In this document: positions 26,301 to 32,569 of the stretch, piece by piece
Layout of the letters: the number at the start of each line of letters is the position of its first letter
Numbering within the stretch: the stretch's first letter is position 1
Assembly: GCA_903813345.2 (NCBI GenBank)
Contig: CAIIXF020000012.1
Location: forward strand, 4,011,318 to 4,075,317
Length of the DNA: 64,000 nucleotides
From: Owenia fusiformis
Lineage: Eukaryota > Annelida > Polychaeta > Sabellida > Oweniidae
Direction of reading: 5' to 3'
Position numbers and translations under genes: made by a program
Notes under the pieces: generated by a model
Databases searched by the model: none
What the model was told of the DNA's origin: nothing
The model's input: the letters and a program-made list of their open reading frames with translations, nothing else

Positions 26301-29300
26301 TACTTTCAGGAGAATCTGGACTTGGTAAATCAACACTAGTCAGCAGTCTTTTCTTGTTATTAACATGTGATTCACTATATCTACTTTCAGGAGAATCTGG
26401 ACTTGGTAAATCCACACTAGTCAGTAGTCTTTTCCTCACTGACCTTTATAAAGACAAGAAAACACCAGATGTTGAAGGTAAAGAACATCTTATAAAATAG
26501 TACTATCGAGGACAAAAATCACATCGTATTAAGCATACAGATGCATACACATTACATTACATATAAAGTCTAAAATAAGGTCACTAAATTAAATTAAGCT
26601 GTAAATATCAAAAACCTACATTGCATGAATATTTTCAAAGACATGATTTAATAATTTTAACGTTCCAAGTTTCATAGGGTCAAATAAGAAGTATAAGTCG
26701 GAGGTCAGCCAACCATATTCACTGTAGAAAATGCTCATGGTGCTTTTGAGATTGAAATTCCCATTGTAACCCATCACAAAAAGCACCTATGTAGCCCATT
26801 AGTAGAGAGGATCTGAGTTACTGGGCATTTCATAACACCGAGAAATGAAGTAAAGGGGCGCTCATAGTGGTTAAATGGCTCATAGACAGTGTTCAATACT
26901 ATATTTACTTGTATATTTATTTATTTTAGACAAGATTTCCAAAACAGTTGAGATTGAGAAGAAATACATGGAAATTGAAGAAAAAGGAGTAAAATTGCGA
27001 TTAACCATTGTTGACACACCAGGCTTCAATGATGCTGTAAATGCTAATGAATGGTAAGTCCGTTATTTTAATCATTTACTGACTGTATAAAGTGTGGAAA
27101 AATCTTACTTTGAATGGATATGAATGAAAAAGTTTCTCGGAAAATGGTTTGAATGCATCATTTTTAATGTGCATCCTATAACATGAACCAAGACCAAAGG
27201 TTTTTAGTTCTTTGTTTTAAGGGGTTTGTGTTGTTTTTATTTTTGATATTGCTCAACTTGCTTGACATTGCAGTCAGAAATAGTTTACATTGTTTAAAGG
27301 GGTTTGTATTGTTTTATTGCAGCTGGAAACCAGTAGCTGGCTATATAGACCGGCTGTTTGAGTTTCTATTGTTTTAAGGGGTTTCTATTGTTTCTTTGCA
27401 GCTGGAAACCAGTAGCTGGCTATATAGACCAACTGTTTGAGTTTCTATTGTTTAAATGGGTTTCTATTGTTTCTTTGCAGCTGGAAACCAGTAGCTGGCT
27501 ATATAGACCGGCTGTTTGAGTTTCTATTGTTTAAAGGGGTTCTATTGTTTCTTTGCAGCTGGAAACCAGTAGCTGGCTATATAGACCAACTGTTTGAGTT
27601 TCTATTGTTTAAATGGGTATCTATTGTTTCTTTGCAGCTGGAAACCAGTAGCTGGCTATATAGACCAACTGTTTGAGTTTCTATTGTTTAAATGGGTTTC
27701 TATTGTTTCTTTGCAGCTGGAAACCAGTAGCTGACTATATAGACCAACTGTTTGAGTTTATATTGTTTAAAGGGGTTTCTATTGTTTCTTTGCAGCTGGA
27801 AACCAGTAGCTGGTTATATAGATCAACTGTTTGAGTTTATATTGTTTAAAGGGGTTTTGTATTGTTTAATTGCAGCTGGAAACCAGTAGCTGGCTATATA
27901 GACCAACAATTTGAACAATATTTCAAGGATGAGAGTGGTTTGAATAGACGAAACATTAAGGACCATAGAGTACATTGTTGTCTTTACTTCATTTCTCCTT
28001 ATGGACACGGGTATGTAATGACATACTGAGTGGGCCCAAAAAATGTAAAACCAGTGAACATTTTTGGCCCACCCTGTAGGTGTTAACGGTATTTAAAAAC
28101 CTACATGTTCATTCCATCAAGTTTATTTACTTCATCTCTCCTTATGGACATAGGTATGTACTGCATTACAGAATGGGCCAAAAAATGTAAAGCCAGTGGA
28201 TATTTTTGGCCCACCGTGTAAAGTGTTGATAATATTTAAAACCTACATGTTAATTCCATCAAGTTTTTTTAACTTTATTTTTTAACTTTATTTCTATTTA
28301 TGGACATGGGTAAGTACTGTGTTGGAGTGTTTTCAAATGATATACAAACCTTCATATTCATCCAGCCCCAGTCTTATTAAAGGGATATAGTGTTTTCCAT
28401 CCTGACTTTTTTATCTGAATGGATACAAATATAAAATAGGATCATTCCAGTTAAAATCAAAATTTCTATGAACATCATGTTTGGCCCAGTCAAAAACGTT
28501 GGGGTATTAACTACTCTTACTTAAATTTGTTACCATGTAACCAAATATTGTTTTGTTTTACAATCAACAAATCAACATCTTTAATATTAGAGTCGGAACG
28601 TGGCACATAGATAAACATGAATAACAGCAACATACCACATTCAGGTTAATATAAACTACTTGAATGTGGTTAAAAATGCTATTGAAATTTTCTCTGGGTC
28701 ATGCAGACCTGCCAGACCCATGATAAAACCATGCAAAAGGAAATAACTTCAATTCTGAAAATCTAGAACATAACATTAATGCTCCACCAAATCTACATGT
28801 ATTTATATTAAACATGTTAAGTGAAGTGTCCCTACTCATTTCCATGTTAATCTTACCTGAGGTAGCCACCTGATAATGTGACTATTGGTACAGTAAAACT
28901 TGGAATGTGGAACACTTCTGTTGGTAGAACACTTCAGAGTCCCATGATTCATTGGCTTAGTATTAAAGTACCACCCAAGTGGAACACTAGATATACCAAA
29001 GGTGTTCTACATACACAGGTTTTACATATTTTTTTATATTCAAATTGATAGATGACATTCTTCCAGAATACCAAATGTGATCAAATTTTGCAATATTTTG
29101 ATTTATTTGGTAAAATGTCCTCTAGCAACACAGAAAGATGATGACATTAAAGATCCTTGAGAATGATTCACCAAATAAACCAAAATATTGAAAAACCAAA
29201 TTTGTGAAAACATAAAATTTCTATCACTTACAATTAATCAAAGAAACAAATATTGATATTAGAAAAGCTGATTACAGATCGAGGGAGTTTCAAAAATTTT

Positions 29301-31167
29301 GATATCCTACAGGGGAGAACAAAACAATTTCCTAGTTTGGTTAATGTATTTCAGGTTACGTCAAGTGGACATAGAATTTATGAAACAACTTCACCACAAA
29401 GTCAACATAGTTCCTATCATTGCCAAAGCAGATACACTCACCACAAAAGAAATACACAATTTAAAGTTAAAAGTAAGTGTAAATACCTTTTAAAGTTAGT
29501 GTAAGTGCATATACAGCTGTAAGTGTAAAATATCATACCAGTACATCAATGAACTAATAGGCTTTTTACATAATCTATTTGAGATCATTTTTTTTAATTG
29601 TATAGTATATAATATCTTTAATTCTTTGATGAACTCATAATTGTTGTTCTAAAATAGTTTAGGCCAAAATGACCTTTTTGAAGCGTGAAACCTATTTTCT
29701 ACAACACATCCATGTCACATTTTTATATCTCCAGATCTTAGAAGAGGTAGAAAAACACAAGATTGAGATTTATGAATTCCCAGAATGTGATAGTGACGAA
29801 GATGAAGAATTCAAGCAACAAGATACAGATCTCAAAGTAAGTGGAAATTACAATACATTTCATGTTGGTCATGTTTTGAAATGCAAAATAAAGTAGAAAG
29901 TAGTGGAATCAGCAAGGAATAAAATAAACAGGCATGTAGTTAACACTTTAAATTGTATGGAAATGCAAGAAAACCAGGAGCTCATTCAAATTTTAAAGAG
30001 ATATTGGATACATTTTAGAGAGATATTGGATAAAATACAAGAGCTGACAGACATTTAACCAAGAAAAATAAGTTTAACAAACAAATGACTTTTTTGTTAT
30101 TTTAATATATTTAGGAACAAAATTATGATTCAAACATAAACAGGCTTCAGCACAATATCCAATTGGGACCTCCAGTTGCCATACTTAACCTGGGGGGGTG
30201 TATGTTTAGCTAAAGATGATCCTTTCATTGATTTCAGTCTGCCATTCCATTTGCTGTGATAGGCAGCAATACTGTACTGGAGGTGAATGGGAAGAAGGTC
30301 AGAGGACGTATGTACCCATGGGGCATTGTTGAAGGTAAGAAAGGGGTTCATTGGCTATTTAACATTAAATGGTGTGTATTTTTAAAGGATCTGTTGACAC
30401 TTAATTAGCATATTTAAGTTGTGATTTTGGAATCATCAAGTGACCCTACTTAAGTGAACATGGAATGCATATGTTTATTTTCTAAATCTTAATTAGACTC
30501 CTAGCATATGGTAAAAGGAATATGGGCATCTTAGACCACCTGCATTGCAATGATATAAGTAGTTTAAGTACTTCTTCAATCTTCTCATGATTTTTTATTC
30601 AGTTGACAACCCCATCCATTGTGATTTTGGGAAGCTGCGCCAGATGTTGATTAGCACGCATATGCAGGATTTGAAGGACGTCACCAGAGACATACATTAT
30701 GAGAACTTCCGAGCTATAAACCTAGCCGACAAAATGAAAAAGGACCAGAAAGACAGGAAGTAAGTTACCTGTTTTGGTTTCAAAAATATCAATTAAGTAT
30801 CGCAAAATATACCAACAATGAAGACTGTAATGAATTAGTTAATTAATTAAAAAATATTTATTTTTATATCTATAACTCCTCGTTGTGCAAAGATACAAGT
30901 GCAAAATCATTTGTCGGTGTATTCAGCTGCATTTGAGCAATGCTGTGAATCTAAATAAAAAAAGAATCATGGAAATAATTTTTATTTTCCAGTAAACTGA
31001 AAAGAGATTCTAGCCCGAATTTTGATCAGATTGTTGCGACAGATTCCATTCTGGCCGAAAAAGATGAAGAAATTCGCCGCATGCAGGAGATGTTGGCAAA
31101 GATGCAGGAACAACTTAATGTGAATAAGAAAAGTGCAATTAATGGGCATGGACTACACAACTTGTAG
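5294..31167 (+). CDS. Septin, SEPT2/4/5 group (gene-level span, 12 coding exons for the long form)
   Basis: Filament-forming GTPase of the cytoskeleton, acting at the cell cortex, cytokinetic furrow and membranes as hetero-oligomers. Joining 5294-5348, 5695-5881, 6691-6937, 25331-25424, 26391-26477, 26930-27053, 27876-28010, 29355-29472, 29735-29836, 30238-30334, 30603-30759 and 30993-31167 gives 525 codons with every phase matching and GT-AG at each junction. Landmarks in the long form: basic stretch HRKAVRRGF before the G domain, P-loop GESGLGKST at residues 195-203, switch I Thr in KTVEIE, DTPG at 252-255, AKAD at 333-336, septin element ending [14 protein letters not shown], and a C-terminal coiled coil. 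Motifs around the P-loop ([13 protein letters not shown]) and GHGLR fit the SEPT2/4/5 group better than SEPT7 or SEPT6. The Ser/Asp/Tyr-rich N-terminus is unusual and lineage-specific in appearance. A shorter form from an exon at 16148 would have 400 residues. Confidence 0.93.
5695..5881 (+). CDS. Septin N-terminal exon, Ser/Asp-rich
   Basis: Flanked by TTTATTTCAG and a GTATAG donor. Encodes [18 protein letters not shown] followed by a Thr tract, a run rich in Ser and Asp, and [14 protein letters not shown]; predicted disordered. Phase 1 in, phase 2 out. It agrees in phase with the exons on both sides, which supports it although this region is not conserved in textbook septins. Confidence 0.75.
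5938..6132. mobile_element. MITE, TACAGTAAAACCTGT family
   Basis: Starts CATACAATTAAACCTCTC and ends ACAGGTTTTACTGTATAC; carries the GTGAACACC phrases. Lies in the septin intron just after the exon ending at 5881. Confidence 0.75.
6691..6937 (+). CDS. Septin N-terminal exon with YKSD tetrapeptide repeats
   Basis: Acceptor TATATTTCAG, donor GTAAGT. After [10 protein letters not shown] come eight or so consecutive Y-K-S-D units (12-bp repeats with synonymous TAC/TAT, GAC/GAT and TCT/TCA/TCC changes), then a charged stretch ending NGNGHDV. Synonymous variation between units suggests that the peptide, not only the DNA repeat, has been kept. Ends in phase 0. Confidence 0.75.
9520..9765 (+). repeat. 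Degenerate repeat around GGTGCAAGATC
   Basis: About ten irregularly spaced copies of GTGCAAGATCTAAGATTAAG-like phrases. Confidence 0.6.
10425..11925 (+). repeat. Satellite-like array, 91-bp unit, about 16 copies
   Basis: GTCACATGATCCATATTGG recurs every 91 bp from 10496 to 11861 (16 times). Units are almost identical; two near 10980-11090 share TAGTTCATG in place of TTAATCATG, and the last copies are the most diverged. Each unit holds the near-palindromes CAATATGGATC/ATATTGGTCAATAT and ACAGTATTGTAATACAGT. A lone fragment at 10256-10292 lies just upstream and may be the ancestral sequence. Confidence 0.95.
12123..12257. mobile_element. MITE, TACAGTAAAACCTGT family
   Basis: Starts TACAGTAAAACGTGTCCAG and ends CACAGGAGTTACTGTA, with AGTGGAACACCTC phrases inside. 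Confidence 0.75.
14110..14221. repeat. Imperfect inverted repeat, arms about 29 bp
   Basis: Left arm GAGGAAATATCCAGAATTCAT pairs with right arm ATGAATTCTGGGATATTTCCTC, separated by about 50 bp. Could be a foldback element or a hairpin-forming sequence. Confidence 0.75.
15531..15689. mobile_element. Long inverted repeat / foldback element
   Basis: Left arm runs from GGAATAAATAATGATAGGCC to about 15599; right arm runs from about 15619 to GGCCTATCATTATTTATTCC. The arms of about 70 bp are nearly perfect complements around a loop of about 20 bp containing TTCGG. Structure typical of a MITE or foldback transposon remnant. Confidence 0.85.
16148..16261 (+). CDS. Probable alternative first coding exon of the septin
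   Basis: ATG at 16148 opens 38 codons, [15 protein letters not shown] then a basic [11 protein letters not shown] stretch and YDPEPEK, ending at a GTATGT donor in phase 0. The distal N-terminal exon (6937) also ends in phase 0, so both can join the core exon at 25331. Position inside the large intron and the start-to-donor structure fit an internal promoter, as seen in other animal septin genes. A promoter was not recognised upstream, so it could also be a cassette exon. Inferred, not proven. Confidence 0.6.
16280..16345 (+). repeat. Short tandem repeat CATCATTTTGTCAGCATxTTTGT
   Basis: Three units of about 23 bp just downstream of the alternative first exon. Confidence 0.7.
16795..16983. mobile_element. 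MITE, TACAGTAAAACCTGT family
   Basis: Starts ATACAGGTAAACCTGTCTAA and ends ATACAGGTTTGACTTTA, with TTCAGATTAGAGAGGTGTT inside. Confidence 0.75.
18731..18896. mobile_element. MITE, TACAGTAAAACCTGT family
   Basis: Starts CTATAGTAAAACCTGTATAT and ends AAACAGGTTTTATTGTA, with GAACACCT and AATGAACACTTTT phrases. Confidence 0.8.
20747..22550. mobile_element. Expanded GTAGCCAGGGGG element with internal repeats
   Basis: Begins CAGGCCCGTAGCCAGGGGGG and ends near TCTTACGGGCCTG, like the short elements at 3511 and 25451. Inside, two alternating blocks repeat four to five times at intervals of about 270-440 bp: one with CCCAGAAAGCACCAAATAGC and GTAAAATTTTCTAGGGG, the other with CAGACACTTTTAAAGTGCCC and AGACATCATCAAATAGC. 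C-runs of up to about 18 bases occur. No transposase frame seen. Confidence 0.7.
25010..25046 (+). pseudogene. Decayed copy of the septin exon at 25331 (acceptor plus exon start)
   Basis: TTTCAG|AATGAGGAAGATGTGATAGG at 25016 copies TTCCAG|AATGATGAAGATGTGATTGG at 25331 with three differences, then diverges (TTTGATAGAGTTTGA gives an in-frame stop). It has an intact-looking acceptor but no donor. The MITE at 25057-25304 lies between it and the real exon. Confidence 0.7.
25057..25304. mobile_element. MITE, family with GAGCC(T)GGCCAnAGGAAAA ends
   Basis: Ends GAGCCGGCCACAGGAAAA... and ...TTTTCCTATGGCCAGGCTC are inverted repeats of about 30 bp. A second copy in the other orientation is at 38499-38747, sharing the internal phrases AAATGAGCCATGGCTTATGT and GGATTTGAATTTAGCACATT. 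Confidence 0.8.
25331..25424 (+). CDS. Septin exon: basic alpha0 region and start of G domain
   Basis: Acceptor GTATTTCCAG, donor GTAGGT. Encodes [17 protein letters not shown] followed by [14 protein letters not shown]. The VGFA.LP.QVHRK and FTLMVVG strings are hallmark septin sequence, and the Arg/Lys cluster corresponds to the membrane-lipid-binding polybasic helix. Phase 0 in, phase 1 out. Confidence 0.93.
25451..25625. mobile_element. Short GTAGCCAG/CTAGCTAC element
   Basis: Starts AGGCCAGTAGCCAGCTGGGC and ends CCCCTAGCTACATGCCC; contains GGCCAAAAATCACTTGAAAA as in the 3511 copy. Confidence 0.65.
25629..25695. repeat. Truncated TACAGTAAAACCTGT-family MITE
   Basis: CATACAGTATATCTGAACACC and TCAACACTTTTGCTCTC match the first half of the family; no far end found. 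Confidence 0.5.
25960..26440 (+). repeat. Tandem array of P-loop exon acceptor plus exon start (81/86-bp unit, 6 copies)
   Basis: Exon-like starts lie at about 25976, 26062, 26143, 26224, 26310 and 26391 (real), spaced 86, 81, 81, 86 and 81 bp. Each unit is the last ~35 bases of the intron (TTGTTATTAACATGTGATTC, then TATCTACTTTCAG) plus the first ~46 bases of the exon, coding [15 protein letters not shown]. The two 86-bp spacings have five extra bases (ACTA-CTGTA-TATC). Copies 3, 4, 5 and 6 keep AG|G acceptors; copy 1 reads CAAG|GGAA and copy 2 lost its AG (CACG). Confidence 0.95.
26391..26477 (+). CDS. Septin exon: Walker A P-loop
   Basis: Encodes [15 protein letters not shown] then [23 protein letters not shown] is the septin P-loop that binds GTP phosphates. 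The acceptor CTACTTTCAG is the last of six tandem copies of the same acceptor plus exon start (25960-26440); this copy is the only one followed by LTDLYKDKK and a GTAAAG donor, so it is the functional exon. Phase 1 in and out. Confidence 0.95.
26930..27053 (+). CDS. Septin exon: switch I and switch II (DTPG)
   Basis: Acceptor TTTATTTTAG, donor GTAAGT. Encodes [20 protein letters not shown] then [26 protein letters not shown] holds the switch I threonine used for hydrolysis in SEPT2-type septins, and DTPG is the G3 motif. Phase 1 in, phase 2 out. Confidence 0.95.
27305..27905 (+). repeat. Tandem array of CWKP exon acceptor plus exon start (about 79-bp unit, 8 copies)
   Basis: CTGGAAACCAGTAGCTGGCT starts at 27323, 27402, 27481, 27559, 27638, 27717, 27796 and 27876 (real). 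All eight are preceded by a T-rich tract and TTGCAG. Only about 30 bases of exon are copied (through ATATAGACCA), then the unit returns to intron-like TTTGAGTTTCTATTGTTTAA. Spacing is 78-80 bp, so copies are not in a common frame. Confidence 0.95.
27876..28010 (+). CDS. Septin exon: [10 protein letters not shown] segment
   Basis: Encodes the end of [17 protein letters not shown], then [20 protein letters not shown] and FISPYGHG, highly conserved in septins. Acceptor TTTAATTGCAG is the last of eight copies of acceptor plus exon start (27305-27900). Its donor GTATGT is the first of three copies of exon end plus donor. Phase 2 in and out. Confidence 0.95.
27980..28317 (+). repeat. Tandem copies of the CWKP exon end plus donor (3 copies)
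   Basis: The real exon end TTTACTTCATTTCTCCTTAT GGACACGG|GTATGT (donor at 28011) recurs as TTTACTTCATCTCTCCTTAT GGACATAG|GTATGT (donor 28154) and, more decayed, TTATTTCTATTTATGGACATGG|GTAAGT (donor 28310). Spacers share GGGCCnAAAAAATGTAAA and TTTTTGGCCCACC. Units are 143 and 156 bp. Confidence 0.85.
28888..29027. mobile_element. MITE, TACAGTAAAACCTGT family
   Basis: Starts GTACAGTAAAACTTGGAATG and ends ACACAGGTTTTACA; inner GTGGAACACTTC phrases as in the 12123 copy. Confidence 0.7.
29355..29472 (+). CDS. Septin exon: AKAD (G4)
   Basis: Acceptor GTATTTCAG, donor GTAAGT. Encodes [20 protein letters not shown] then [23 protein letters not shown] gives guanine specificity. Phase 2 in, phase 0 out. 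Confidence 0.95.
29735..29836 (+). CDS. Septin exon: Glu/Asp-rich segment after G4
   Basis: Acceptor TATCTCCAG, donor GTAAGT. Encodes [20 protein letters not shown] then [14 protein letters not shown]; the acidic SDEDE-F tract matches the SEPT2/4/5 family at this place. Phase 0 in and out. Confidence 0.94.
30238..30334 (+). CDS. Septin exon: septin unique element start
   Basis: Acceptor TTGATTTCAG, donor GTAAGA. Encodes [16 protein letters not shown] then [22 protein letters not shown] is the G5-like strand and RGR.YPWG.VE is the start of the septin unique element at the NC interface. Phase 0 in, phase 1 out. Confidence 0.95.
30603..30759 (+). CDS. Septin exon: septin unique element and alpha6
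   Basis: Acceptor TTATTCAG, donor GTAAGT. Encodes [20 protein letters not shown] then [18 protein letters not shown] and a Lys/Asp-rich tail. The HMQDL.DVT.D.HYENFR string is diagnostic for septins. Phase 1 in, phase 2 out. Confidence 0.95.
30993..31167 (+). CDS. Septin last coding exon, coiled coil and stop
   Basis: Acceptor TTATTTTCCAG; TAG stop at 31165-31167. Encodes [15 protein letters not shown], then a heptad-rich helix [20 protein letters not shown] and a short tail ending HGLHNL. Septin C-terminal coiled coils mediate filament pairing. The 3' UTR runs on from here; candidate AATAAA signals occur near 32193 and 32480. Confidence 0.93.
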
Positions 31168-31933
31168 CTTTAATGTTAATAAGGATATTTTACCAGGGGT
31201 TTCCAGAATATAGACCAGGGGCTGTTACTTGAGAGCATCTAAATTCTCCTCTTTATATAAACATCACTAAAAATAGTAAAATCAGCAATCGGAGAACATA
31301 ACGAATCCTTAATATACTTCTGAGTAACATGTCACAGAGTTCTGAAAGTGAAAAATGAGAATTCTGGTTGTAGGCTACCTATGGTTGCATTTTAGTAAGG
31401 TAAATTTATTACCTATGGAAACAGTGTGTGACAGAAGCAGCACCCCAGATACAGATAGGTGTGACCTGGACTAGTCAGTTTTGTCATCAATTTTGACCAG
31501 AAGGTGTAATTGGAAGCCCATGGTCTTATACAAGGATTATATCATGTACCACTTACAAGCCCCCTGGTCTTGTAAATGGATACACCTGGTCGTGTACATA
31601 TTTATTATTTATATGTAATTCATTGTGCATACTTTCATACATTATACATATGTAGTAGACTCCATTTATAGTGAACGCACTTATATTATAATGAGTCAAC
31701 TGATCATTAAATAGTATATTCACCAACTTATCGTTGTAGAATGACGATAGTGAATAACATTTAGGAGCTACACACGCCATTATTAGCTTATATTTAAATT
31801 TTTCTGTGTCGGATCGAAACAGACATTGATGTAGCCAGACAGAGGCAGGCAAGCCTTGCCAAAATCTTACAGAAATATTAATTCAGCATTTTTTTTTAAT
31901 TGAAACTGTGAAAATGAAATGCATTAGTTAAGG

Positions 31934-32012
31934 GGCGGATCTGGGAACTAACAAGGGGGGGGGGCTCAAACTTCTGGTCTGAGAAAAAAACTTCCCCCCC
32001 CAGATCCGCCAG
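31934..32012. repeat. Short inverted-repeat element with GGCGGATCTGGG / CCCAGATCCGCC ends
   Basis: GGGGCGGATCTGGGA at the left and CCCCCCAGATCCGCC at the right enclose G- and C-runs over 79 bp; a hairpin-like foldback element. Confidence 0.7.
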
Positions 32013-32045
32013 TGTTAGTTTTACTATTTTGATTTAACGTCAGTA

Positions 32046-32097
32046 TTTGCCTCACCTATTTCAATTTGCCTCACCTTTTCATAGATCCTGGCTATAA
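32046..32097 (-). repeat. Inverted copy of the 253-342 GGTGAGGCAAA repeat
   Basis: TTTGCCTCACCTATTTCAATT TGCCTCACC and ATCCTGGCTATAACTCTGA are the reverse complement of the block at 231-340, down to the adjacent TAGCCAGGATC. Confidence 0.8.
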
Positions 32098-32569
32098 CTC
32101 TGACAACACTCAGTCATGGTGGAATTTTAGTGACTCTGTGATAAATGGGTTAATACTGCCCTGGATATTTTTAATTTAATTTTTATTTTTTAATAAAGAT
32201 TATGTTGTTACATAAGGGAGGGAGTAAAAGTAATTTTTATTTAGTGGCTTACATAAGAAAGGTTTTGCATTTTGGTATATGAATAAATATACATGTACTG
32301 TATCAGTTTAACTAGCACTGGTTGCACAAACTTGGTGACGTCAAATGCCTACATCTGGTATTTGTTTTACAGGTCAAAATATATCAGTGTAAAACATTGT
32401 ACTAAACTTCTCTTTTGATTTTATAACCTAATGTAAGTTAATTTTCAAACCCCAAAATTGGCATTGTTAGTTTTAACTTAATAAAGAAATGGGGTATTAT
32501 TTTGTTATTCCTCTATTTTGTGTGTCTGGTAGGGACCCATTGATTATGTATTTATCTGCTCTCTAGGTA

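Larger units (their letters stand above)
31168..32560 (+). other. Septin 3' UTR and downstream DNA
   Basis: No further coding sequence recognised. Contains a short GGCGGATCT inverted-repeat element (31934-32012), a reverse copy of the GGTGAGGCAAA repeat (32046-32097) and several AATAAA hexamers (for example near 32193 and 32480), so the exact polyadenylation site is uncertain. Confidence 0.5.
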
